64,000 nt of DNA, from positions 930,001 through 994,000 of the forward strand of contig JAJGBQ010000001.1 of the NCBI GenBank assembly GCA_022457065.1. Direction: 5' to 3'. Shown here piece after piece: positions 20,619 to 32,357 of the stretch. This DNA comes from Curvularia sp. ZM96 (Eukaryota > Ascomycota > Dothideomycetes > Pleosporales > Pleosporaceae). The notes under the pieces are model-generated. The model worked only from the letters and a program-made list of their open reading frames with translations, had not been told where the DNA came from and did no database searches. Position 1 is the first letter of the stretch; each line of letters begins with the position of its first letter. The translations under genes were made by a program, and so were the position numbers.

Positions 20619-23198
20619 TTACTCCACCTCCTCTTCCCCTTCCCCCCTCAAACTCAACGCCTCGACACTCTCCCCCAAACTAGACAGTCCGGTCCTCAAT
20701 CCACTCTTCTTCCCTTTCCCCTTTGCCCGCCTCTTCTTCCCGCTACTGCTACTACTTCCAGACGCACTGCTCGATTCGCTGACGGGCGGCGCGTCGCGCA
20801 CCCAGCGGCTTATCGCTTCTGCGCGCTCCGTGGAGATGGGGTATTCTCTTCCGTCGTCTTGGGCCCAGCGTTTTGGTGGTGGTGGTGGTGGCGGTGCAGA
20901 TGCAGTGGTGGGGGCGGGGGAGGAGGACGAGTATGTGGAGGATGACGAGGAGGAGGTGGTGGGCGAGGGGATGGGGTAGGTTTCTTCGTCTATGTCGGCG
21001 TTCTTTTTCTTCTGGTGGTGGTGCTGGTGGGATTGTTGTTGCTGGCGCTTGCGTTCCTCCTCTTCGTCCTCGCGGTTTCGACGCTCGCGGGCGCGGACGG
21101 CGCGTTGGAAGGATTCCTCGTCTACGACACGTTCGTCTGCGAGGGCTTCGAGGATGGCTTCGTGTTTTTGGCGTTCGCGGCGTTGGGCGGGGGTTTCGGT
21201 GCTGCTGCTGTTGCTGCTGCTTGGGCTGGGTTTGCCGTAGGCATCTGGTGTCATATGCCCATTTTTCGGGCTGTTGGTATGGCTGCTGTTGGGTTGATGG
21301 CCGGGGAGAGGAGCGGGCCGGCAGAGGTTCTCCCACGAGGTTGAGAGCCCGATCCAGTTGCCTGCTCGCCGGAGTACTTCGATCCAGTCTGCGCGCGCGG
21401 GGGAGCGGGCGGCAAGGAAGATGGGGTATCCATCACAAACACGGGCGAGGCGTGCGGCGTTATGAGCGTGGCGGAGATGTTCTTTTGGTGGGGTCTGGAT
21501 CAATGCATGGCAGAGGAGCAGAGAGTGTAGAGCATCCGTGATGAGAGGGTGATAGGTTATGCTTTCATGGCTGTCAGCAAAGGCGGTTGCTGCAGCTGAT
21601 GCAGCAGATTCCGCCGCTGATTGGGGTCTGAGTGCTGGATACGGTGGCAGTGAAGCAGGTGGGGCGGCGTCGAAGAGTTGAGATACTTTAAATATCTCTG
21701 GCGGTGGTAGTTTGGGCCATGAGGCCCGGTCTGAAGCTGACTTTGTAGGGCCGCGATGGGGAACGAGGGCTTCGGAAATGGGCGATGATGTCGTACCATT
21801 TGTTTGCTCAATCAGGCGGTTCATGTTGGGTTTGATCTTGTCGTTGCCATAGCCATTGGTGCCACTGTTTGCCGAGTTATCTAGTCTTCGTAAGAATTCC
21901 TCGGCCACTTGAGCAGAGATGCCGGGGGTGTAGTCGAAATGGGACAGGAAGGCGAGGTAGTCGCGGAGAGCACGTTTGGCATTCTGACGGACTTGCTTGC
22001 GAGCTTCCAGGCGGAGATGATTTGCATGGGCTTCTTCTGGTGTCAGGGGGTCTGGGTCTTTGCCCTCAGCAATCATGGCGTCTCGCCGTGCCTTTGCCTC
22101 CTCGGCTGCCTGGAGACCGTCCAGGGCTGCGTGTACATGACTGCATGCTATGGTGAAGTAGACACCGGCGCGATGAAAAAGCAATTGGGTCTCGAGTGAA
22201 TTGGGTTGGTCTTCTTCGGGTATCTTGACTTCCTGCCTCCAATCTCTCCCGTACTGCTCTTGCAGCGTCTTTGCCAACACCAACTGGTCCTTTCCTGCTC
22301 TATGCTGCGCCATCATGTACCGCGCCGTGCTCAACGCCTCGCTCAGATCCTTGGCCGAGTTCACATAGTCCTCCTTGAATATCCTCGTCAGCGCGCGCGT
22401 GCGCAGCGGACTGCCATCGTTGGGCCGCTCGGCGATGATGTCGTTGAGCGTGTCCAACGGCGTGCACTGCGCCATCATCCGACTGGGAATCTTCTCGTGA
22501 AAGAAATGGACGTACTTGGCATCCAAATTCGTCGGCTCCCGCTGCAGTACAAGGTGCGCCACGTCCTCGAGCGTGCTTGCGCTCTGCATGGTCGCAACAC
22601 TGGCAGCTATCTCGTCGAGATGATATGCCTGGCTCAGCTTGTGTGTCGCCAGCTCCCTCATGCGATGTTTCCGCTCTCTACTCAACTTCGATGTCCCACC
22701 TCCCCCGTAGCCTATCCCCAGCGCGGCCGCACCTCCCAGTAGGCTATTATTCCCATTGAGGCTGTTGCTGAGGGCGGCCGAGGTCAGGCCAGACGTGGCG
22801 CGCACCGCCAGGTTGGTCGCCTCGTCGACCGCCTTGCGGATCTTGACGAGGTCATAGAAAACGGCGGGATCAATGGGGTGCGGGCGAGGGGAGAGATAGT
22901 TGCTGTGGGCGAGCGACTCGAGGACTTCTGGCGGGAGTTGCAACCAGGGACCATGGAACGAAGAGATGTAGCGCCAATGCCTATAGGAGCTCTATTAGGG
23001 CATGCTCTTCTCGACAAGGACAGCAAGACGGCAAGTACCCGCCCAGACTCACTTGTTGCGACAGATGATGAGCGCAGACGTCGAGACTTCGTTGCCCGCC
23101 TTCTTCCCAGCGCCAGCGCCAGCGCCGGGCGGCGGCGTCACGGAGGCGCTGCCGTTTGTCGCCGCGTCGGACTGTGCGCTCTTCTTCTTGCGCGCCAT
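20619..23198 (-). CDS. Conserved fungal protein, helical (TPR-like) with low-complexity C-terminus
   Basis: Two exons, 23198-23053 and 22980-20619, give 835 residues; the 72-bp intron has GTGAGT and TATAG ends. After splicing, ICRNKHWRYISSFHGPWLQL is continuous, which confirms the join. The first exon is basic, then Ala/Gly-rich. Residues about 50-520 are mostly helical with paired-helix character (ETQLLFHRAGVYFTIACSHV, LTRIFKEDYVNSAKDLSEAL), as in TPR-like solenoids. I have seen similar fungal proteins but cannot vouch for a function. The last ~250 residues are Ser/Pro/Gln/His-rich with simple-repeat DNA. A TATCGATA palindrome lies 79 bp upstream of the ATG. Confidence 0.8.
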
Positions 23199-26122
23199 AT
23201 CGCCAAATGCTCTGGTATATGGGCAATTAATGCGGCCTATTGGCCGTCTCTAGGTCGTGGCTTTCGCAGACGTCGCTATCGATAATAAATTTCGTCTTGG
23301 CATTGGCGCCGTCGCGGAGCTTTCAAGCTTGTTTCCGCCGCGCTTCACTCACCTCTCTTCAACATCGTCGCCCTCTCTGCACTGTCACTATTCACCATCG
23401 CTCATTCCTCCGCATCCTGTCGCCGTCTTTTCGAGTGCCCGAGGACTCCCTGCCCCATGTTTTTCTTGACGATTACCGCCTTTGATCACAGCTACGCGAG
23501 GGGCGCAAGCCAACTACACGCAACTCACAGTAAAACAGGATGACTTCTTCTAGAACGCGACTTGCAGAACGATCTTCTCCACTACTTCTTGGCAACATTA
23601 CACACACCATTTTCCTATCATGTCGTCTCTACGCGTCTGGGAACTCATACCCCCGTGCTATCCAATCGAGGACTTGGACAAGCGTGCCGTCATTCCAAGC
23701 CCCTTTACGCGCTGAACAACCCCTCTTCTTCGCTACACATCTAGCACGCCCTTGCCACTGCTCGCCTTGCATTGCCAAGGAATTTGTTTGAGACAGTCTG
23801 CCAGTCTTCACCCGGATTTCCGATCTATCACCGTCATTGGAGGGAGTAACTCGTAGAACGTCATGTTTTCCGTGATATTTGCGAAAATCGAGATGTGACC
23901 ATCGTCGCTCGACCTGCATCTCTATGCGACTTTAATCAATTCACTGACGCCAGGAATCCTTTCTGACCGTGCTAGCGCTAACCACCAACTCCAATCATCT
24001 CTATTGGACTCACAGATTGCAAATCAGTCGCAACTGCACTACCCGTCAGCTTGTCTTCTACCGCATAAAACGACTGCTGGATTCATATGAAAGAGATGGG
24101 AACCAGAACATCAGCTTTGACTCCGGCCCTGCTACGTTAACAACAAAAACTTCGCTCAACAGCAAAATCCACAATTCTCTACCCATCACTTCTACGATCA
24201 GGCTACCAAACATGCCGTTATCATCGTGTCCCACCATGCACACCATCATTACACTCATCAGATTCCCTATCTTGGTCGCTACCTTCCCGATCGGCTAAGC
24301 GGAACACGTCTGGCTGGCTCCTGTCGGCCCTATTCATTGGTCAACAACCCCCAAGTCACTTCGCATGCATGTATTGTACTCGCTAACTCCATCCCGCTCG
24401 GCGCGTCCGTTCATACATATCCGTTGGCCGACATTAACATTCTTTGCGGCATATTGACCAAATTCGTGGTTTCTGTTGCACCGCATGTATGTTGCAACAC
24501 TGGGCTGTCATCATCCAGGTCAATCTCGCAGTCCTGGGTTGACATTTCGGCTTTCGGCACATTGGAGAAGGACATAGTGCGGAGAGTGATGACGACTGCA
24601 GCCTTAAAGTTCTTGGCTGAGCGCGTACCCCTCTCCATTGGCCCCTCCATCTTCATGCCACAAGTGTGGCAACTGCTCTGTAATCCGCGCTATGGAAGCG
24701 AGTTGCTGTGGCGTCAGTCACGCGTCGTCATCAAGATGGTAGCGGCCCTCATGTTTGCATTCCAGAGAGTTCCCCAGTATTATGAGGCCACTGGTAGGGT
24801 CGGCGTCGAATCTCATCGTCAAAAATACCGTTATCGAAATCCCTGATATATGAGAAAATTGCACGACTATGACCGCTTGTCAGGTCACAAATAGCACCGA
24901 GACAATTGCCGGTCTTGGCCGCTGTCGTTTTGTTCAACCACACATCGTGGTTTAGGCTGTGATCCCCTGCTGCGTACTTGCAGCACCCGGGAGATACTCG
25001 ACAAGGATGCTTGGCCACTCCATTCGTGGAGCTTGACCGAAAGCTTATTTTGATGCGCTAGTCCAGTGCTTCGACAAGGCATGGCCCGCGTGGCTGACGG
25101 AAGCTAGTTCAGTACTGATTTGTACTGCGGGGTAATCCCGTTTCCCCGTCTCTTGTCGTTCGCAAGAGTAACTCAAGAACGCTGAACAAAAGAGAATCAT
25201 GGTCCGAGTTTGCCATCATCGCTCGGCAGTCAGTTGAGGGTAATAAAGTCTACAGACTAGTGAAAGGAATACTACGGCAAAGCGCGGCATGCAACCCAAG
25301 ATTAGGTTGACACGGCTTAGAAACTTCTGCAGCTACGCAAGCGTCGTCTATGCTTCTGCGGGAGCCCTTGTCACACGAAGCAGCATGATCACTTTGCATC
25401 GGTTGTGGTGACCTTGCAGAGACGGCCTGAATGGATGTGTCGGAAACGTCTCCACTCACCTACTCCATGCCGGCATCCCTATCCCACGCGGCCAATACAA
25501 CACAGGTGGCAAACCGGTTTCAACAAGTGGAAAACGTGCGCCGAGTTCAGCTGCAGCCATCGTCTATGTCTGCGAACGAGGATACGACTCCAAGAAGCCC
25601 CAAACACATATTACGACTGGTCTAGAGCTAGAACTCCAGGCGTTCATCGGCCTATCCAACGTTGATTGGCTATGTACAGACAGTTGCTAACATGCAATAC
25701 GGCTATCGCTCCATTTCCTTAAGATGGAAGGTCAGCATGCCGACGTGATATTGTGTAAGTGACTTGTAGTTCCCTTCCCCATTGGATATAGCGGGACCGG
25801 CAGATGGATCTCGAACTGGGATGATTGGAAGTGCCTTGACATGGTAACCTGCCTAAACATTGCCGGTACGTTTGTATGCGCGTCAGCTTTGAAACGGGTG
25901 TACTGGCATGTGATTCTGTAGGTGCGGAGTCCAAGCCAATATCCAGCTCCCTGGTCGCTCTGCATGAGGCTCCCGCCTGTTCCAAACCCCCACTTTCTGA
26001 AGTCCAATAATACATATTTATTCTTATAGATGCGCAATACTATCTCTTCATAGACTGCCTTGCTTTGCCTGGCTGCTATTTGTCCTAGAGCCGTCTATTT
26101 CTCTTCGTACAAATCTTTTATC
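23199..26122. other. Gene-poor stretch
   Basis: About 2.9 kb. The first 200 bp is the promoter of the conserved fungal protein gene. The longest open frame, 24226-24846 (206 codons, plus), has no family features, no clear start context and no splice partners. A 31-codon stretch at 23620 (MSSLRVWELIPPCYPIEDLD) looks protein-like but stops at once and could be a gene relic. Nothing firm. Confidence 0.45.
23277..23284. promoter_or_regulatory. TATCGATA palindrome upstream of the 23198 gene
   Basis: Exact palindrome 79 bp before the start codon at 23198, inside GTCGCTATCGATA, shared with 17570-17582. Confidence 0.45.
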
Positions 26123-28214
26123 ATGGAGTATTTTAGGACGAAAGCCCAGCAGAGCCGTGAAGCCATAGCTACAGACACCACCATTCAACGTACTGTACGC
26201 TATGGCGAGAAGGCTATCCGTGCAGCTCCTTCTGTTGCTGGACAATATCTGCTCCAGAAGGCTCCGATCATTCAGTGGCTACCGAGATACAACCCGAGAT
26301 GGCTGCTTAACGACACTCTAGCTGGAATCACTGTTGGTGTATTGCTCATCCCTCAATCACTAGCATATGCAAAGATTGCCACGATTCCAGGGCAGTATGG
26401 TCTTATGTCGAGTTGGCTACCGAACTTTCTGTACCTCGTCATGGGAACCTCAAAAGGTACACTCCTCTTACTCTTCGCAATATCGTGTACTGATAGATAC
26501 TCCAGACCTATCTACCGGCCCCACGTCGCTCATGGGTCTCTTAACAGCAGAGATCATTGAAGACGTCTCGAAAGACGGATATTCACCCCAAGCCATTGCT
26601 TCCGCTGTCGCCATGTCAGTTGGCATATACGCCCTCGCACTTGGTTTGCTCAAGTTAGGTTTCCTACTCGAGTTCATATCTGTACCAGTCTTGAGTGGCT
26701 TCATCTCGGCGGCAGCCATCGTCATCATGCTTGGTCAAATTCCGTCTCTATTCGGTATCACAGTAGGCTCCGGTACAGCCAACATCATACACGACCTCTT
26801 CGCCAAAATACCCCAATATGACGGCCCGACCTGTGGCATTGGTCTTGGGGGTTTGTTGCTGCTCTATCTCATGCAGAAGATGGGTCAGCGGTGGGGAAAG
26901 AAGAACAAAGCCATCTGGCTACTAGCGCTAGGTCGTAGTGCCGTCGTTCTTGTTCTCTTCGCCGGCATCTCGTACGGCGTGAACAAGGACATTGACCTCG
27001 AAAAGGACGATCCAGTCTGGGCGCTCAGCAAGGTTAAGTCTAACGGCATCGCAAAGCCTCGCATGCCTGACTCGGCACTCATCAGCAAAGTATTTGCTCG
27101 TTCCATCGCACCTTTTGTAGCCGCAGCGCTTGAACACCTTGCCATTGCTAAGGCATTCGGCCGGAAGAACGGCTACGTCACTGACGCCGCTCAAGAACTC
27201 GTCTACCTTGGCTTCACCAATTTTTTCAACTCCTTCTTTTCGTCGATGGCTGTTGGAGGTGCTATGTCACGCACGGCCGTCAACTCAGAGTCCGGGGTCA
27301 AGTCACCTGCCTACGGTCTTGTTGCTGGCGGCGTAGTCGTATTGAGCATTTTCAAACTCTCGCCGGCATTATATTGGATTCCAAAGGCCACCCTGGCTGC
27401 CATCATCGTTACAGCGGTCTGGCACATAGTAGTTCCCCTTAGGGTTTTCTATGGCTATTGGCGCACGTCACTGATCGACTTCATCACCTCGATGCTTGCA
27501 TTCTGGCTCACACTATTCGTCTCGTCTGAAGTTGGCATTGGTACGGCGGTTGGCTTCAACATCGTATACCACCTGCTCTTCATGGCCTTCCATCGCGTCC
27601 GACGCGTGACATCCATCTCTGTAGAGTCCAATACCCACTCCGCAGGTACGCATGCCGTGCCTCTCGACACCCAGGTCTTCCGCATCCACCAGTCAATGCT
27701 TTTCTTCAACGCATACCACATCAAGAACCAGTGCCTAGATTCCATTCAGACATTCAACTCTGGTGATGTCGAAACATTGGAGGCGGCCCACGCGAACCGC
27801 AACTGGAGCGTTGCCGGCAAAGATCGCGCCGCCCGTCTGCGCTCCAAAGCAGACATCATAGACGAGCCAGTTCAGATCCGCACTGTAGTCCTTGACATGT
27901 ATGCTATGCATAACATCGACACTACCGGCCTCACAGCACTCAAGGATCTTAAGGCCGACATCGAAGCTTTTGGCGGAAAGAACACACAATTGAGACTTGT
28001 AGGTCTTAATGGACGTGTGCGTGAGCGCTTCGCGAGGTTCGGATGGAGTCTGCGTGATATGAATGATGTCAATGATAGAGAGAAGAAAGGGACTCGTGTG
28101 TATGACTCTCTTCAGGAGGCGGTGTTTAGGAGGTCGAGGACTCTTTCGAGTGATGAGATTACAGTTGAACCGGTCGATGTGCATATTGTAGGGGATGAGA
28201 AGGAGAAAGTTTAG
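26123..28214 (+). CDS. Sulfate permease family (SulP/SLC26) transporter with STAS domain
   Basis: Two exons, 26123-26456 and 26497-28214, around a very short 40-bp intron give 683 residues. The join restores VMGTSKDTPDLSTGPTSLMG, the conserved loop. The N-terminal SulP signature is present: DTLAGITVGVLLIPQSLAYA, then GLMSSWLPNFLYLVMGTS. About 10-12 membrane spans follow (FARSIAPFVAAALEHLAIAK and SMAVGGAMSRTAVNSESG are family blocks). The C-terminal ~180 residues are a STAS domain with the beta strand TVVLDMYAMHNIDTTGLTAL. Family members carry sulfate or other anions across the plasma membrane with protons. It is shorter than the classic ~800-residue sulfur-starvation permeases, so sulfate is likely but not proven. 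Confidence 0.93.
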
Positions 28215-29297
28215 GGTAGTTTCACTTCGTTTCGGTTTCTTCTAGGTAGAATGTATACTGAATACATCTCGCGGCCCCGTGGGTCTTTTTCAAATTTCAA
28301 TGTTCAAAAGATGATGCATATTTGATGAGAGTCTTAACGAAGTGGCTGTGTTGTATGCGTCTTGACTCTCTTGCCTTTCCTTATAGTATCTCATACGTGT
28401 TTTTCATTCTTCTTTTACCACATTCCAAACCAGAGCATTCTCACTTGGAACACATTACTCTTCCTTCTCATGCTAAATAATAAGAATCTTGCTCCCCTTT
28501 GTTCCCTCTAGCTCAATGAAGATGGCCTCACTACGCAGATACTTGACCAAGAAACAGTGATGAAAACTCGGTATCCAAAGCCACTCGAAAAATCGCAAAT
28601 TTACACAGCTATATTCTCTCTCAAGCTTCTTCTGTTTATGACTTTATCTAGTTGGATCCTCGTCCTCTACTCATCCTTCCCGGTCTTTCCCTGTAGTCGT
28701 TCCACTTTGCGATGTCACACTTAGCTACAGCACAATTGACATAGTTGCAGCACCCGAAATGACCGCCGGGTCACCGAGAAGCGAACATGAATTTCTTATA
28801 GCTTAATTTGAGAGGTGAAAATCCTCCGTCAAGGGACGCCCGTGTCTCTCACAAGCACTGATGTGTTGCGTTGTTATTCCAGGCGTGGTAAATTTCTCAG
28901 CCGAGTGATTTTCATGGTTTTAACCAGCAAATATTTAGTTCGATCAGATGTTCCATGAATGGGAGTGATCAGGACAGGAAGAGAGTAGTTCAGGCCAAAC
29001 TTATAGACAGTTGTTAGCTTAGAGCAAGACAATAAGGTGTTGCGAATTTTGAGACTAAGAAAAACAAAGCAGATGACACCGTTTCAAACATGATTTATTT
29101 CCCTGGGTAGCCTGAGTCATTTTAACCCCTAGTGCGGATACTACAGCCCCAATGTTGAGCAGTATATCCCGTATACGTTTGTCTCCCTCTTTCACAGGAC
29201 TTTAGTTCGTTCCGTACTTGGTCACTTATTCCTTCTTCACCATTCTGTACTATTGTATCCAGGCATATTGAATTACAATCCTATAGTCTCAGATGAC
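28215..29297. other. Intergenic, convergent
   Basis: About 1.1 kb between the sulfate permease stop and the SDR stop. Moderately AT-rich, with no ORF or repeat that I can support. Confidence 0.5.
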
Positions 29298-30199
29298 TCA
29301 GGTTCCAGTGATCTTGTTCGGGACATGTTCATAGTAATACAAAGTTTCTCCACTCTTCCCACCCTCAAACAACCCAAGCGCCAGCTTCGCGACCGCCTCA
29401 CCACACAGTTCTGGTGGCTCTACCATCTCATCTCCCATATCATCCCAGATCCTAAATCTCTCGATCTCATGATCCGCCATTACACCTCTGTACTTGCCTT
29501 CGACCAGCCCATCAATCATCTTCGTACGCGTCAATCTTGGATACACACCCTGGACGCTGAGAAGGGGTTCTTCGTGCGCGAGACATGAAATGAAGCGCGT
29601 GAGTGCAGCTTTAGTCGTGCTGTACGGCATCCAGCCGTGATAAGACACGGTGCTATCGCAAGCCGAGGAAAGAATAATCACTTTTCCACGGCCATAGTTA
29701 TGTGGGTAAGATGCCTTAGAGGCACGAAGATGTGGCAGAACGAGCTGAACCTGTAGAAGCCTATTCAGTATACACGACACCATGCGAGTGATTTACCTCG
29801 AAAGCGATTCCAAGGGACGCAGCATACCATACTCATAGCCCCAAAAACGTTGACGTCAAAACTTCTCTTTGCCGCCTCAATGTCCAGCTTCTCCAGTCTC
29901 TGAATCGGCGTAATGACACCCGCGCAATAGACCAGTGTGTCCAGGCCCCCAAAGACATTGAAGCATGTTCGCAGTGCCAACTCGCGATCTTCGGGCACCG
30001 TGACATCGCCCTCGACAATGCGCAACCGCTCTCTTTGCTGCTTGGTAAACTCGAGTTTGATGCTCGAATCTATGAGGCCAAAAGCTACCACTTTGGTGTT
30101 AAGTGGGAGATATGGGCCCGAAAGAATGGCTTGTGTTATCGCATAGCCGATTCCGGAGGTCCCGCCGACTACCAGGACAACTTGGGGCCTGGACGACAT
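29298..30199 (-). CDS. Short-chain dehydrogenase/reductase (benzil reductase/Irc24-like)
   Basis: Two exons, 30199-29828 and 29750-29298, give 274 residues. The 77-bp intron is placed so that FGAMSM joins VQLVLPHLR. The cofactor loop VVGGTSGIGYAI (TGxxxGxG type), the catalytic YSTTK (Tyr-x-x-x-Lys), the preceding Ser in ILSSACDS and the NVFG Asn motif are all present, so it should be active. GVYPRLTRTKM replaces the usual PG motif after the active site. Overall it resembles the yeast Irc24/YIR035C group of NADPH-dependent diketone reductases. It lies 260 bp downstream of the flavin monooxygenase on the same strand; the two may act together, but this is only suggested by position. Confidence 0.87.
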
Positions 30200-30458
30200 G
30201 GCTAGCGTAGGAATGGGAAAGAGATGTGATAACAACGGATACCCGTTTGCGTGAAAGAGACGGCAGAGGAACCTAAGCCTTCCAATGACGTGATGCCTGC
30301 GAAGATTCGGTGCTTGTGCGTATTGAGACGCCTGGAAGTGGAGTTGTACCCCGCGCTAGGTACGAAATAGGTAAAATTTGGAGAAAGCAAAACGCTATTC
30401 ATGGCGGGCTGAAGCTTCAAGCAAGATTTGCATTATGCATCGTCTACTCTATATGCGT

Positions 30459-32357
30459 CTATAGATGGGCCTTTGCACTCTGGCCTGCCTCTCCTATGAG
30501 ACCCTCCTCGATGGCCTTGATCTGCAGTGCCAGGATCCTGCTGTAATATCGAGACAAAGCGAGGTTGCCGCCCATGAACCACAAACCGGGGTGTCCACTC
30601 TTCTGCCACATAGTCCTGAACTCACCCTCATCGTTGAAGCCCCAGACATCATTGACACGGTCTGCGACTTCATCGCCAAAGATTTTGCGTGCCTGGGTGC
30701 GCATGTTCTGGTAGCCAGTTGCGAAGACGATCTCATCAGCTTCCAACTTATCGCCATCAGCAAACTCAATGCCGTTGGGTAGGATTTGAGAAATCTCCTG
30801 GCCCTGCTTGATCTTGATCTTGCCATCTATGATGAGTTGAGATGCACCAACGTCAATGTAATAGCCTCCACCACGCTGGAAGTACTTCATGAGCAAACCA
30901 GATTCCATTGGTCCTTGATCGAGGCCAAAGCCGGCCTTGCGAAGACCATCCAGAATCTGTTTGTCGGCCTCGCCTATGATTTTGTAGAGTTTGATTTGCA
31001 TTGCCTTCATCAGAGGACTTGGGAGACTCCAGAAGGCGATGTCAGCATCATCGAGTGGCGGTGCGTCTTGGTCATAAAGGCCTTTGTTTGCGATGTCGGT
31101 TATGGACGTGGACGAAACTACGCATGTTGTACTACGCTGGACCATGGTAACATCGTAGCCTTTCTCGTAAAAGTCTTGTGCAATATCATGACCAGAGTTG
31201 CAGCTTCCCACCACGACTGCCTTCTTGCCTTTTGATTCTGGGTTCGCGCCGGGATGCTCGGAGCTATGGCATAGACGGTCGCCTTTAAAGTCTTCCATTC
31301 CTTTTATCTTGGGGAAGTTCTTCTCGCCAGAGTGGCCAGTTGCTTGCACAATGTGTCGCGGGTGCAGCGTCCGCGTCTCGGTACTCCCATCTGGCTTTCG
31401 GCGTTCAACTGTTACCGTCCATTGCCTTTTACTTTCGTCCCATGAAGTCGATTTGATACTCGTGGAAGTCCATACGTTAAGCTCAAGGAGGTTGACGTAC
31501 GCCTCGAAGAACTCGGCAAGCTTATCCTTTGGCGTGAACACTGGCCAGTGCGCAGGGAATGGCACGTAGGGCATGTGGTCATACCAAACTGGGTCGTGAA
31601 GCACAAGTTGTCGATAACGCTTGCGCCAATTATCACCCACTCTTTCATTCTGGTCGATCATCAATGCGGGTACGCCGAGCATCTTTAGTCGTGCAGCGAC
31701 TGTAAGTCCGCCTTGCCCAGCTCCAAGAATCAGTACCGTGGGATCGATTCCTTCCCTCTCTGCATCGCGCATTTCCTTCCACGTCTTCCTGTTGGGGTCG
31801 CCACCATGCTTAACGCCCTTTGTCCTGCGATGGCCAAGAGGCTCTTCGTAACCCTTGAGCTCTTCTAGCAAAGTAAAGAGAGTGAAAATTTTCCACTGTC
31901 CATTTTCTTCAGCCAAGGTCATAACACCTTGGCCGCGACCAAGGCTCGTCTCAAAAGTTATGAAGAAGTTGATTCCCTTGACTTCACCCAAGAGATCGAT
32001 TGCACCAAACTTTGGAGCTCGAAATTCAGAGCTCTTGCTGACTTCAAGTTTCGTCAATCGCACTTTGCTGGAGTCCAAATATTGCTTGATGCTCGAACCA
32101 CCTTTCACTGTCCGGAGCTCCCAAGAAAGAGCCAGGTGGTCTCTCCAATAGCTGTTCTCTTTACAAAAGAGGTCCGCAATGGCTGCATAGTCATTCTTTG
32201 AGAGCGCATTGTTGAAGCGGGCGACCACCTCTTCAGCAATCTTGGAAGCATCCACGGACTCGTTAGTTGACGATGCTGGAAATGTACCAAGCGGAATATT
32301 GACGGATCCGATTTCGGGGCGCTCACTTGAGCGAATCGACGCATCACCTACACCCAT
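30459..32357 (-). CDS. Flavin-containing monooxygenase with N-terminal NTF2/SnoaL-like domain
   Basis: A single exon of 632 residues. Residues about 35-170 look like an NTF2/SnoaL-type fold (VVARFNNALSKNDYAAIADL, then a GQGVMTLAEENGQWKIFTLF strand pair). The FAD site VLILGAGQGGLTVAARL starts near residue 205. An FMO-type FKGDRLCHSSEHPG motif, the NADPH site VVVGSCNSGHDIAQD and the EIVFATGYQN motif follow in the proper order. This two-domain layout is common in fungal and bacterial FMO/YUCCA-related enzymes, which oxygenate N, S or carbonyl groups with NADPH and O2. The substrate is unknown. No signal peptide. Confidence 0.9.
   Translation of the reverse strand: MGVGDASIRSSERPEIGSVNIPLGTFPASSTNESVDASKIAEEVVARFNNALSKNDYAAIADLFCKENSYWRDHLALSWELRTVKGGSSIKQYLDSSKVRLTKLEVSKSSEFRAPKFGAIDLLGEVKGINFFITFETSLGRGQGVMTLAEENGQWKIFTLFTLLEELKGYEEPLGHRRTKGVKHGGDPNRKTWKEMRDAEREGIDPTVLILGAGQGGLTVAARLKMLGVPALMIDQNERVGDNWRKRYRQLVLHDPVWYDHMPYVPFPAHWPVFTPKDKLAEFFEAYVNLLELNVWTSTSIKSTSWDESKRQWTVTVERRKPDGSTETRTLHPRHIVQATGHSGEKNFPKIKGMEDFKGDRLCHSSEHPGANPESKGKKAVVVGSCNSGHDIAQDFYEKGYDVTMVQRSTTCVVSSTSITDIANKGLYDQDAPPLDDADIAFWSLPSPLMKAMQIKLYKIIGEADKQILDGLRKAGFGLDQGPMESGLLMKYFQRGGGYYIDVGASQLIIDGKIKIKQGQEISQILPNGIEFADGDKLEADEIVFATGYQNMRTQARKIFGDEVADRVNDVWGFNDEGEFRTMWQKSGHPGLWFMGGNLALSRYYSRILALQIKAIEEGLIGEAGQSAKAHL

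Noticed and set aside
20873..21541. Gly/Arg/Trp-rich frame on the plus strand
   Set aside because: Mirror of the low-complexity C-terminus of the conserved gene on the other strand.
24226..24846. 206-codon open frame on the plus strand
   Set aside because: No recognisable domain or start context, with overlapping minus-strand frames of equal quality.
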